Source: Alphaproteobacteria bacterium (GTDB taxonomy: Bacteria > Pseudomonadota > Alphaproteobacteria > Acetobacterales > Acetobacteraceae). From it: a DNA stretch of 64,000 bases. The DNA lies in contig VGDM01000001.1 of NCBI GenBank assembly GCA_016869715.1, positions 1 through 64,000 of the forward strand. Direction: 5' to 3'. Shown here piece after piece: positions 10,106 to 18,175 of the stretch (position 1 is its first letter; every line of letters begins with the position of its first letter). The notes beneath the pieces were generated by a model. That model saw nothing but the letters and a program-made list of their open reading frames with translations. It was not told the DNA's origin and ran no database searches. Both the position numbers and the translations under genes were made by a program.

Positions 10106-10572
10106 GTGAATTGGAACGCCTGAAAGAGATGTTGGATGCCGAGCAGGTGAAGCTTGGCGTCAGCCTGCGTCGGATGAATTCACCAGGCTCCCCGGTCTAT
10201 CGCACCTGGGAAAATGTCTGGCCGACCGCAACCATCCTGACCACCAGCTTCCTTGCGCTGAAATGGGGCGGCGCGCCGCTGGAAGCGCTTGGCATTCAGC
10301 AAGGCGGCACCTGGACCGGCATGGCGGTGCTTGGCATTGGCTGCTGGTGGTGGCTCACGAAGATCATGCCGAAAATCAAGGATGGCGTGTTTGAACGTAC
10401 CGCTGCGCTGGCGCTTTCATCGCCGCATCAATTTGATTTCCTCTGGTCCAAAAGCATCCTCAGCCTTTACGCGAAGCTGCCCGATGGTACGGAATGGGCA
10501 GCGACAAGGCGGGATGATTGGCGCGCCTTTGTGCGCCGGCTGGATGAAGCACTATCAAAGGAAAACGCGTAA
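10102..10572 (+). CDS. Small membrane protein of unknown function
   Basis: A 156-residue protein that I do not recognise. It has a charged N-terminal helix (about 1-30), two hydrophobic stretches near residues 41-57 and 70-90 that could form a membrane hairpin, and a soluble C-terminal half with 'SPHQFDFLWSKSILSLYAKL'. The TTG start overlaps the yejF stop (TTGA) and its TAA overlaps the ATG of the next gene, so it is clearly inside the operon. It may modulate the peptide importer or the following reductase; the sequence alone does not say. Confidence 0.75.
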   Translation: MSELERLKEMLDAEQVKLGVSLRRMNSPGSPVYRTWENVWPTATILTTSFLALKWGGAPLEALGIQQGGTWTGMAVLGIGCWWWLTKIMPKIKDGVFERTAALALSSPHQFDFLWSKSILSLYAKLPDGTEWAATRRDDWRAFVRRLDEALSKENA

Positions 10573-11504
10573 TGGCCATTCTGCTTTCCACCAAGGCGCA
10601 TACCATGCAGGATTGGAAGGCGGCGCTGCTCGCCGTTGATCCCAGCCTGGAAATTCGGCTCTTCCCTGATGCGGGCAACCCAGATGAGATTGAAGCTGCG
10701 GTGGTTTGGACTGCGCATGACATGATGGAATTGCGCCGCTATCCGAAGCTGAAGCTGATTGCCTCCATGGGGGCCGGCGTTGATCATTTGCTGCGCGCTC
10801 CGGGGCCGCCGCCAGGTATTCCGGTGGCGCGCTTGAAGGATGTGCTGCTGACCAGCGCCATGGCGGAATGGGTGCTGCTGAACGTGCTGCGCTTTCACCG
10901 ACAAGATCCGGAATACCGCGCGCTGCAACAGCGCAAGGAATGGCTGGAGCTTTCCGCACCCAGCACCGCGGAACGACGCATTGGCATTCTGGGCATTGGC
11001 GAATTGGGCAGCGCCTCCGCGCGCGTGCTGACCTCGCTCGGCTTTCCGGTGATGGGCTGGTCGCGCAGCGCAAAAACACTGCCCGGCGTGCAGAATTTCC
11101 ATGGTGCGGATGGGCTGATGGCGATGGCGGCGCAAAGCGATATCCTGATCTGCCTGCTGCCTCTCACACCGCAAACGCGCGGCGTTTTGAATGCCAGGCT
11201 GCTATCGGCACTGCCGCGCGGCGCTTATGTGATCAATGGCGCGCGTGGCGGGCATATGGTTGCGGAAGACATGCTGGCGGCACTCGATTCCGGCCATATC
11301 GCCGGTGCTGCCTTGGATGTGTTTGAACCCGAACCGCTGTCGGCGGAAAGTCGCTTCTGGTCACACCCCAAGGTTTTCCTCACGCCGCACGCCGCGAGCA
11401 TCACCATCCCAGCGAGCGTGGCGCCACAAGTGGTGGAGAATATCCACAACCTGCGCGCCGGCCGGCCACTGATCAATCTGGTGGATTTCAGCCTGGGATA
11501 TTGA
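10572..11504 (+). CDS. ghrA: D-2-hydroxyacid dehydrogenase, GhrA type (glyoxylate/hydroxypyruvate reductase)
   Basis: A 310-residue NAD(P)H-dependent 2-hydroxyacid dehydrogenase. The Rossmann motif 'GILGIGELGSASARVLTSLGF' is at about residues 138-158. The catalytic Arg lies in 'NGARGG' near 222, the Glu in 'DVFEPEPL' near 251, and the His in 'LTPHAAS' near 273. The arrangement fits the GhrA branch, reducing glyoxylate or hydroxypyruvate. It is the last gene of the run that starts with yejA and is followed by a strong hairpin. Exact substrate is inferred from the family. Confidence 0.88.
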   Translation: MAILLSTKAHTMQDWKAALLAVDPSLEIRLFPDAGNPDEIEAAVVWTAHDMMELRRYPKLKLIASMGAGVDHLLRAPGPPPGIPVARLKDVLLTSAMAEWVLLNVLRFHRQDPEYRALQQRKEWLELSAPSTAERRIGILGIGELGSASARVLTSLGFPVMGWSRSAKTLPGVQNFHGADGLMAMAAQSDILICLLPLTPQTRGVLNARLLSALPRGAYVINGARGGHMVAEDMLAALDSGHIAGAALDVFEPEPLSAESRFWSHPKVFLTPHAASITIPASVAPQVVENIHNLRAGRPLINLVDFSLGY

Positions 11505-11546
11505 GCGGAAGGCGTTTTCGCCCGAACACAATCACCAGATCAGATG

Positions 11547-11582
11547 CGGGCGTGATCCACGGCAAGGGATCACGCCCGTTTC
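11547..11582 (+). terminator. Rho-independent terminator after the yej-ghrA operon
   Basis: A perfect 12-base-pair stem (CGGGCGTGATCC at 11547-11558 with GGATCACGCCCG at 11567-11578) and an eight-base loop, followed by TTTC. The T-tract is short. It lies between the convergent ghrA and the next minus-strand gene, so it may serve both. Confidence 0.75.
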
Positions 11583-11597
11583 AGCTGCAAGGTCAAG

Positions 11598-12209
11598 TCA
11601 AACCCGCAGCCAGGTCTCACAAAAGGCGAGCATCGCGGTGCTGATCTTGCGCCCCGCCACTTCACGCGGGATAGGCGCGCCGGGAAGGCGGATGCCATTC
11701 ACCGTCACGGCAGCGCTTTCGCAGCCAATGAACAGGCTCGGCATCACATGCTTGCCGGTGGCGGATTGCGGTGGTGCGAAGGCGAAGCAGAAGGGCTCAC
11801 CCAGGCCCTGCCAGGCCATCGAGACCGTCATGTCACCGGCGCGCACGCTTTCGCTGTAATGGCTGCGCGGATCGCCGGCGCTTTTCACCTCATCCAACTT
11901 GCTAAAGCGCAGGCCCGCCAGGCCTGCAATGCCGCGAAAGGCGCCGAAATGGCTCAGGTATTCGGCAATCAGCCAGCGCGCGAGGGGTTCATTATCCGTA
12001 AGGCACCAATTCGCTGCCCCCTCGGGCGGGTTCGCCTCATGCGGGGATTGCATCAGCACCAGCGCATGGCCGGCGCCATGCGGGGAAAGCACCACGCGGA
12101 AAAAACTGGCAAGGGTGGTGAAGGGGCCATTCGGGTCCTCCTTCAAGGAAATCCCCGGATTTTCGCCGGACCATTCGACTTTCCCCGGAAACAGGATGGT
12201 TTCTTGCAC
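11598..12209 (-). CDS. Conserved-looking protein of unknown function
   Basis: A 203-residue protein from a GTG start at 12209, chosen because AGGAGG lies six bases upstream; a longer frame to 12251 adds residues without that support. No membrane segment or signal peptide is evident. It contains 'FFRVVLSPHGAGHALVLMQSPHEANPP' in the first half, with two histidines close together, and 'MPSLFIGCESAAVTVNG' in the second. I do not recognise the family. It is transcribed alone, convergent to the ghrA operon and divergent from the helicase gene. Confidence 0.75.
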   Translation of the reverse strand: MQETILFPGKVEWSGENPGISLKEDPNGPFTTLASFFRVVLSPHGAGHALVLMQSPHEANPPEGAANWCLTDNEPLARWLIAEYLSHFGAFRGIAGLAGLRFSKLDEVKSAGDPRSHYSESVRAGDMTVSMAWQGLGEPFCFAFAPPQSATGKHVMPSLFIGCESAAVTVNGIRLPGAPIPREVAGRKISTAMLAFCETWLRV

Positions 12210-12345
12210 GGTGATCCTCCTTTTCAATATGGGACACCGTGACCCAGCCATGCGCCGGGATCAATGCCCAAAACCACGCAAAGCTTGACGCGGCACGGCG
12301 CCAAGGCGCAAGGAAAGGCTTGTTTTTTCCGAGACCAACCTCCTC

Positions 12346-14202
12346 ATGTCCTTTTCTGGTATCCCTGCGGCGCTGCAATCGGCGCTGACGGCACGCGGCT
12401 ATGCCGCCCCCACCCCCGTACAAAGCGCAGTCCTGGCGGAAGATGCCGCCGGGCGGGATTTGCTTGTCTCGGCGCAGACGGGGTCGGGCAAGACGGTCGC
12501 TTTTGGCCTTTCCATCGCGCCGGAATTGCTGGGCGGTGCTGACCGCCTGCCGGCACCTGGCGCGCCGCTCGCCATCGTCGTCGCGCCCACGCGCGAATTG
12601 GCCTTGCAGGTGAAGGCGGAGCTTACCTGGCTTTATGCGCCTGCCGGCGGGCGCATTGCGTCAGGCGTTGGCGGCATGGACCCCATTGCCGAAAAGCGCC
12701 AATTGCTCGCCGGCGCGCATATCATTGTCGGCACACCTGGCCGGCTTTGTGATCATCTGGAACGCGGCAATCTGAAACCCGATGCGCTGCGCGTTGTGGT
12801 GTTGGATGAAGCCGATGAGATGTTGGATCTCGGCTTCCGGGAGGAATTGGAAGCGATTCTGGATCGCCTGCCACCGGAACGTCGCACGCTGATGTTCTCG
12901 GCTACCGTGCCGCGCGCCATTGCGGCGCTGGCGAAAAGCTATCAGCGCGATGCGCTGCGCCTTGAAGTGGGCGGCGGCGGTGAGGCGCATGGCGATATCA
13001 CCTATCGTGCCATGCTGGTGGCACCACATGAAATTGAACGCGCGGTGGTGAATTTGCTCCGCCTGGAAAACCCGCCGCTGGCCATGGTGTTTTGCGCAAC
13101 ACGCGCGGCAGTGGCGCGGCTGCATGGCAATCTGGCGGAACGCGGCTTTCCCGCAGTGGCGCTTTCCGGCGAATTGACTCAGGCAGAACGGCTGCGCGCC
13201 TTGCAGGCGCTGCGTGATGGCCGGTCGCGCGTGTGTGTCGCGACCGATGTCGCGGCGCGCGGCATTGATTTGCCGGAATTGGATTTGGTTATTCACGCGG
13301 AATTGCCGCGCGATTCTGAAACCCTGCTGCATCGCAGCGGCCGCACCGGGCGCGCCGGGCGCAAGGGCACCAGTGTTTTGCTGGTGCCGCATCCGCGCCG
13401 TCGCATGGCGGAACGGTTGGTCGGCGCCGCCAAGGTTGCGGCAAGCTGGGGCCCAGCGCCTTCAGCCGATGCCGTGCGTGCGCGCGACGCCGAACGCCTG
13501 GCCGAACAGGCGCGGAGTGTATTGGCGGAAGACGCGTCAGATGATGATCAGGTACTCGCGCAGCGCCTGCTGGCCGATGGCCAAATCTCCAGCGAAACCC
13601 TGGCCGCGGCACTGATCAAAATGCTGCGCGCGCCCTTGCCGGCGCCCGAGGAAATCGCTGAACAAAAGCCCGAAAGACGCGATGCCCGCCGCGAAGCTGC
13701 GGTGGAGGCGCCGCGCGGTGCCTCCGGCATTTGGTTCAGCATGGATGTCGGGCGGGATGGCAATGCCGATCCGCGCTGGCTGCTGCCTTTTTTGTGTCGG
13801 CGTGGGCATGTGACGCGGCAGGAGATTGGGCGCATCCGCATTCTGGGTCAGGAGACGCAGTTTGAAGTCGCATCCTATGCGGCAGAGCGTTTTGCCGCCG
13901 CCGCCCGCCATGCCACGGGTGAGAATGCCGAAATCACCATCCGGCCCATGCAGCCGATGCGGCCCGCGCCGGCGCCGGCGCGTCACGCGGGTCCAGCAGC
14001 GCCGCGCGCCGTTGAAAACGCGGCCCCGGCCAAGGCGCCCTGGTCCAGGAAACCTGGCCCGCCAAGTGACAAATCCCCAAGGCGCGGCGCGGAGGAGGGC
14101 AGGGCAGCGCCCCGTAAGGCCGAAAGCAGGCCCCCGCCGCGTGGCAAGAAGAAAGAACCCGCCAAGTGGCAGGCGAAATCGCCGCGCAAACCGCGGAAAT
14201 AG
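12346..14202 (+). CDS. DEAD-box ATP-dependent RNA helicase with DbpA-type RNA-binding domain
   Basis: A 618-residue RNA helicase. All core motifs are present: Q-motif in the first 30 residues, 'AQTGSGKT' (about 45), 'PTRELALQ', 'GTPGRL', 'DEADEMLDLGF' (about 155), 'SAT', then 'ATDVAARGIDLPELD' and 'HRSGRTGRAGR' in the second RecA domain. Residues about 460-530 ('GIWFSMDVGRDGNADPRWLL') form a DbpA-like RNA-binding domain, followed by a very basic, Pro/Ala/Lys-rich disordered tail. This is the DeaD/CsdA architecture, acting in ribosome assembly and mRNA unwinding, often at low temperature. About 135 bases of possible untranslated leader precede it. Confidence 0.93.
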   Translation: MSFSGIPAALQSALTARGYAAPTPVQSAVLAEDAAGRDLLVSAQTGSGKTVAFGLSIAPELLGGADRLPAPGAPLAIVVAPTRELALQVKAELTWLYAPAGGRIASGVGGMDPIAEKRQLLAGAHIIVGTPGRLCDHLERGNLKPDALRVVVLDEADEMLDLGFREELEAILDRLPPERRTLMFSATVPRAIAALAKSYQRDALRLEVGGGGEAHGDITYRAMLVAPHEIERAVVNLLRLENPPLAMVFCATRAAVARLHGNLAERGFPAVALSGELTQAERLRALQALRDGRSRVCVATDVAARGIDLPELDLVIHAELPRDSETLLHRSGRTGRAGRKGTSVLLVPHPRRRMAERLVGAAKVAASWGPAPSADAVRARDAERLAEQARSVLAEDASDDDQVLAQRLLADGQISSETLAAALIKMLRAPLPAPEEIAEQKPERRDARREAAVEAPRGASGIWFSMDVGRDGNADPRWLLPFLCRRGHVTRQEIGRIRILGQETQFEVASYAAERFAAAARHATGENAEITIRPMQPMRPAPAPARHAGPAAPRAVENAAPAKAPWSRKPGPPSDKSPRRGAEEGRAAPRKAESRPPPRGKKKEPAKWQAKSPRKPRK

Positions 14203-14240
14203 GCCATGCTGTCGGCGCGGCCTTCCGGTGAGCTGGGTTG

Positions 14241-15380
14241 ATGCAGCCGACCCGCGCCGCTGGACTTGCGCGGCTTGCCGAATTCACGCCGCTGATGGGC
14301 CGCGCCTATGCCGAAGGGCGTAATCATGATCCTGGACCTGGCAAGCCCCGCCATGTCTCGGTGCTTTCCCCTTACATCCGCCATCGCCTGATCACTGAGC
14401 AGGAGGTGGTGGCCGCTGCCCTTGCCGCGCATGGGGCAGAGGTCGCCGGAAAATTCATCCAGGAGGTGTTCTGGCGGAGTTATTGGAAGGGCTGGCTGGC
14501 GCAGCGCCCGGCGGTTTGGGATGCGTATCGCGACCGCGTTGCAGCAGGGGTTCAGGCGCTGCCTGAAGGCTACGCAGCAGCCATTGCTGGGCGTACCGGC
14601 ATCGCCTGTTTCGATGCCTGGGTGCGGGAGTTGGTCGAGACTGGCTATGTGCATAATCACGCGCGCATGTGGTTTGCAAGTATTTGGATTTTTACCTTGC
14701 GCCTGCCTTGGGAATTGGGTGCGGATTTCTTTTTGCGGCATTTGCTGGATGGGGATGCGGCGTCCAATACGCTGTCCTGGCGCTGGGTGGCGGGGCTGCA
14801 TACCAAGGGCAAGCATTATGTCGCGCGCGCTGAGAATATTGCGCGCTACACGGGTGGGCGTTTTGCCCCGCATGGCAGTTTGAATGAGGCGCCTTTGGCG
14901 TTGCAGGAGCCTTATCTGCCCGCGCCGCGCCCGATCCCTGTTTTGCCCGCGCCGCCGCCTGGACCGGTGGTGCTATTGTTGCACGAAGATGATTTGCACC
15001 CTGAAAGCCTGCCGCTGGCGGGGCTTGAGGTGAGCCGCGTGATAGGCCTGTGCAGTCCTGAGGCGCGTTCTCCACTCGGTGCTGCCCCCTTGGTGCAGCG
15101 CTTTGTTGAGGGCGCTTTGGAAGATGGTTTGAACCGCGCTGCAGCGTTTTTTGGTGTATCGGCTGGGCGTGTGGCGCGTGATGATTTGCCCGCGATCTTG
15201 GCGCGTGATGTGGTGGTGATGCCCGAAGCGCCTGTCGGGTGGGTTGCCGATTTTTTGCGCCCCTATGCGGTCATGCCCTTGCGTCGCCATTGGGATGGAG
15301 CCTGCTGGCCCCTTGCCGAGCGCGGTTTCTTTCCTTTTGGCCAACACATTCCGCGTCTATGCGCTGCATTGATTGGTTAG
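14241..15380 (+). CDS. Photolyase/cryptochrome-like FAD-binding protein
   Basis: A 379-residue protein whose first ~225 residues match the helical FAD-binding domain of photolyases: 'LSPYIRHRLI', 'FIQEVFWRSYWKGWL', 'TGYVHNHARMW', 'LDGDAASNTLSWRWVAG'. In ordinary photolyases this domain follows an N-terminal Rossmann antenna domain; here nothing precedes it. Instead about 150 residues follow it, starting 'PGPVVLLLHEDDLHPESLP', which look alpha/beta and could be a displaced or unrelated second domain. It may repair DNA or sense light. The ATG at 14241 is chosen over the adjacent TTG at 14238. Followed by two hairpins. Confidence 0.82.
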   Translation: MQPTRAAGLARLAEFTPLMGRAYAEGRNHDPGPGKPRHVSVLSPYIRHRLITEQEVVAAALAAHGAEVAGKFIQEVFWRSYWKGWLAQRPAVWDAYRDRVAAGVQALPEGYAAAIAGRTGIACFDAWVRELVETGYVHNHARMWFASIWIFTLRLPWELGADFFLRHLLDGDAASNTLSWRWVAGLHTKGKHYVARAENIARYTGGRFAPHGSLNEAPLALQEPYLPAPRPIPVLPAPPPGPVVLLLHEDDLHPESLPLAGLEVSRVIGLCSPEARSPLGAAPLVQRFVEGALEDGLNRAAAFFGVSAGRVARDDLPAILARDVVVMPEAPVGWVADFLRPYAVMPLRRHWDGACWPLAERGFFPFGQHIPRLCAALIG

Positions 15381-15411
15381 GCGCGTTTTGGTCCAGCCCA
15401 AGTGATGGTTT

Positions 15412-15469
15412 CCAAAGGCCTTTCGGCCTTTGGCGGGTGGTCCGGAGGGCAGAGCCCTCCGGCCTTTTT
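15412..15469 (+). terminator. Double hairpin with T-tract after the photolyase-like gene
   Basis: Two stem-loops lie in tandem. CCAAAGGCC (15412-15420) pairs with GGCCTTTGG (15425-15433) around a four-base loop. CCGGAGGGC (15442-15450) pairs with GCCCTCCGG (15454-15462) and is followed by CCTTTTTC. The second is a classic intrinsic terminator for plus-strand transcription and ends just before the stop of the convergent alkA gene. Confidence 0.85.
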
Positions 15470-15470
15470 C

Positions 15471-16118
15471 TCAGATCGATGCCGGCGCCTTGAAGCCGCC
15501 TTCCTTCGCCAAATCCGCCGCGCGCCAAAGATACCAGGCCGCCGTGGTGCGATAGGGCGCCCAGGCCTCCCCGATTTCGGCGAGTGCTTTCGGCTTCGGT
15601 TGTTCGGGCAGGCCCGCCGCAACGCGGTAGCCTTCCCGTACGCCGAAATCATCCACGGGCAGGATATCGGCGCGGCCAAGGGTGAAGATTAGCAGCATCT
15701 CAACCGTCCAGCGCCCAACACCGCGGAGCGCCACCAGCCTTTCGATCAGCACCTCATCCGAAAGCCGGCGCGCCGCGGCGCGACCCGGGATAACGCCAAG
15801 CGCGGCTTTCTCGGCAATGTCACGAATGGCGAGTACCTTATTGGCCGAAAGCCCGGCGCTACGCATGGCCTCGGGCGATAAGGCCAGCAGCGCTTCCGGC
15901 GTGGGGAAACCAGGACCTGGACAGAGTGCGATGAAGCGGCCGAGAATGGCTTCCGCCGCGCGGCCATGTACCTGTTGGTGGGCAATGGCGCGCACCAAAG
16001 CCTCATAGGGTTGGCGCCGTGCGGGCTTCAGCGTGAAGGGTCCCACCTGGCGGATGACGCGCTTGAGGGCGGCATCACGCCGGAGGTGACGCAAGGCTTC
16101 CGGCGTGCCGAGGCTCAT
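15471..16118 (-). CDS. alkA: DNA-3-methyladenine glycosylase II (AlkA-like, HhH-GPD)
   Basis: A 215-residue base-excision glycosylase that removes alkylated purines. The helix-hairpin-helix 'LVALRGVGRWTVEMLLIF' (about 130-147) is followed by 'ADILPVDDFGVREGYR', where the Asp pair includes the catalytic Asp. Length fits the short bacterial AlkA type without the N-terminal Ada-like domain. Its ATG overlaps the stop of dctM by four bases, so it is translationally coupled to a TRAP transporter operon, an odd partnership, and it converges on a photolyase-like gene. Confidence 0.92.
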   Translation of the reverse strand: MSLGTPEALRHLRRDAALKRVIRQVGPFTLKPARRQPYEALVRAIAHQQVHGRAAEAILGRFIALCPGPGFPTPEALLALSPEAMRSAGLSANKVLAIRDIAEKAALGVIPGRAAARRLSDEVLIERLVALRGVGRWTVEMLLIFTLGRADILPVDDFGVREGYRVAAGLPEQPKPKALAEIGEAWAPYRTTAAWYLWRAADLAKEGGFKAPASI

Positions 16119-17392
16119 CTGAACACGAGACGCGGCAAGGTCAGCGTGATCCAGGGCACGTAGGTGATGATCATGAGCGCACCAAACACCACGGCAATGA
16201 AGACCCCCAGATAGCGCATCATCTGGTCAACACCGCAGCGCGCGACTTGCGCTGCGGCAAACAGGTTCACGCCAAAGGGCGGCGTGATCATGCCAAGCGC
16301 CAGATTGACCACCATGATGGTGCCGAAATGCACCTGGTCAATGCCAAGCTTTTCGGCTGCCTCCGCCAGGATCGGCGCCAGCACGATGATGGAAGCGGAG
16401 GTTTCGACAAACATCCCAATCACGAAAAGGAATAGATTGACCACTAGCAGATAGAGGCTGGAATCATTGAAGGAGGTTGCGATCCATTCCGCCGCCAGAT
16501 CAGGCACGCCCTGACGATTGAGCAGCCAGGAAAACACCGCCGCACAGGCGATGATGAACATGATGACCGCGCTGGAGATCACGGATTTCCTGAAAATCGG
16601 GAAAAGATCGCGCCAGGCGATTTCCTTATGGACGAAAAGCCCGATGATCAGCGCATAGACCACGGCAATGACGGAAGCCTCGGTTGGTGTTGTCACGCCG
16701 CCATAAATGCCGCCCAGCACAACAAAGGGCATCAGCAGCGCGAAGCCAGCCTGCCGGATCGCGACCGGGAAAGACAAGCGCCCAACGCCATCTTCTTTGC
16801 CCCAGCCCTTGATCCTGCACCAGATCAGCACGGTCGTGATCAAGGAACCGCCAATCAGAACGCCCGGCCCAAAGCCCGCGATGAACAACTCAGGGATCGA
16901 GGTTTGCGTGGTGACGCCATAAAGGATCATCGGAATGGAAGGCGGAATGATGACGCCAAGCTCAGCCGCCGTTGCCTGCAACGCGGCAGCAAAGGGTACC
17001 GGATAGCCCGCGCGCACGAGTGCCGGGATCATGATGGCGCCAATGGCAAAGGTGGTGGCAACACTGCTGCCGCTTATTGCGGCAAAGATCATGCAGGTGA
17101 TCACGCAGGTCGCCGGCAACCCGCCCTGAATGCCCCCCACGATGGAGCGTGCAAATTCCACCAATCGCCGTGAAATGCCGCCCACTTCCATGAGGTTCCC
17201 GGCCAGGATGAAGAAAGGAATGGCCGCGAGCGGAAAGCGATCAAGCGACACAAAAAGCTGCTGCGGCACCACCACCAGCGGAAAATTCGTGAAGCCATGA
17301 ATGCCGATAATGGCAGCCAGGCCAATGGCGATGGCGACCGGAATGCTGGCGGCGAACAGCACCAGCATGACGGTGAGCATGGTGCCGCTCAT
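16115..17392 (-). CDS. dctM: TRAP transporter large permease (DctM)
   Basis: A 425-residue, very hydrophobic protein with about 12 membrane segments. It matches DctM through 'PLAAIPFFILAGNLMEVGGISRRLVEFARSIVG' near residues 55-87, 'SGSSVATTFAIGAIMIPALV', and 'MITPPFGVNLFAAAQVA' near the end. It catalyses Na+-driven uptake of a carboxylate delivered by DctP. Four-base overlaps join it to dctQ upstream and alkA downstream. Confidence 0.95.
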   Translation of the reverse strand: MSGTMLTVMLVLFAASIPVAIAIGLAAIIGIHGFTNFPLVVVPQQLFVSLDRFPLAAIPFFILAGNLMEVGGISRRLVEFARSIVGGIQGGLPATCVITCMIFAAISGSSVATTFAIGAIMIPALVRAGYPVPFAAALQATAAELGVIIPPSIPMILYGVTTQTSIPELFIAGFGPGVLIGGSLITTVLIWCRIKGWGKEDGVGRLSFPVAIRQAGFALLMPFVVLGGIYGGVTTPTEASVIAVVYALIIGLFVHKEIAWRDLFPIFRKSVISSAVIMFIIACAAVFSWLLNRQGVPDLAAEWIATSFNDSSLYLLVVNLFLFVIGMFVETSASIIVLAPILAEAAEKLGIDQVHFGTIMVVNLALGMITPPFGVNLFAAAQVARCGVDQMMRYLGVFIAVVFGALMIITYVPWITLTLPRLVFR

Positions 17393-17985
17393 ACTGCGGA
17401 CTCCAATTCTTCCGAGCGTCTATCGAGGAAATGCGCAATCAAACCGAGCATGGCAAAGACCGCACCAATCGGGATGGCGGCATAGCCCCAGGCCATGGAA
17501 ACCTCCATGCCTGCCATTTCCTGGAATTTTACACGTTCCGCCATGCTCCAGCCGAACCAGAACATGACGCCGAGCATGAGAAGGATACTCGCCAGCGACA
17601 GTCCTTCAAGAATATTGCGCAAAACGCCGCGTGATAGGCGATGGGCAATGTCAATCGAAACCAGGGCACCGGCGCGCAGCGCCACGGCAAGGCCGATAAA
17701 GGCCATCCATATCAGCGCGGTGCGCACCAGGGCTTCGGACCAGACGGAAGGCGTTTCGGTCGCGAAACGTGCCACCACCTGCCAAAGACCGGCGAATACT
17801 GCGACCGTGAGGGCAAGACAGGCGATGATGGCGGCGATGGTTGAACCAATCCTATCCAGCGTCAGCACGCCAGCGCGCAACCGTGCCCGCAGCCCATCGC
17901 CGGATTTAAGCCAAAAGGCAAAAACCAGCGCCAGCAGCGTCGCGGCTGCGGTCACCTGCAAGGGCAGGACATTCATCGCATTCAT
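17389..17985 (-). CDS. dctQ: TRAP transporter small permease (DctQ)
   Basis: A 198-residue membrane protein with four predicted helices after an extra N-terminal helix and a charged stretch (about 1-45). 'VWSEALVRTALIWMAFIGLAVALRAGALVSID' (about 80-111) is the conserved DctQ core. It forms the membrane complex with DctM, whose start overlaps its stop. About 190 bases rich in hairpins separate it from the upstream dctP gene. Confidence 0.92.
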   Translation of the reverse strand: MNAMNVLPLQVTAAATLLALVFAFWLKSGDGLRARLRAGVLTLDRIGSTIAAIIACLALTVAVFAGLWQVVARFATETPSVWSEALVRTALIWMAFIGLAVALRAGALVSIDIAHRLSRGVLRNILEGLSLASILLMLGVMFWFGWSMAERVKFQEMAGMEVSMAWGYAAIPIGAVFAMLGLIAHFLDRRSEELESAV

Positions 17986-18000
17986 CGCGCCATCCTATCA

Positions 18001-18158
18001 GAGCATTTTCAAGCCAAGTGGCTTCACCTGGCGGCTCGGAAAATGCGACCAAACAAGTTCTGGTGTGTCCCCCATGAGCGGAAGCGAAGGGGAACACACC
18101 AGAAAAGCGCGCGATGCGCGCCATCAATCCGATGCCTGATGGTGTGCAACCATCAGGC
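18001..18158. repeat. Cluster of hairpins between dctP and dctQ
   Basis: Four inverted repeats fill the gap. GCATTTTC/GAAAATGC (18003-18010, 18039-18046) encloses a smaller AGCCA/TGGCT stem. TTCTGGTGTG/CACACCAGAA (18058-18067, 18095-18104) is extended by CCCC/GGGG with one bulge. GCGCGC/GCGCGC is at 18107-18121. GCCTGATGGT/ACCATCAGGC (18134-18143, 18149-18158) lies just after the dctP stop. None has a T-tract on the minus strand, so RNA stabilisation or partial attenuation of dctQM is more likely than full termination. The first element resembles dispersed GCATTTTC...GAAAATGC repeats of alphaproteobacteria. Confidence 0.75.
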
Positions 18159-18175
18159 GCCGAACGGCTTACCGA

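Noticed and set aside
16628-17173. Long plus-strand open frame opposite dctM
   Set aside because: It is a shadow of the strongly supported DctM permease; its composition is the complement of membrane-protein codons and no family features are present.
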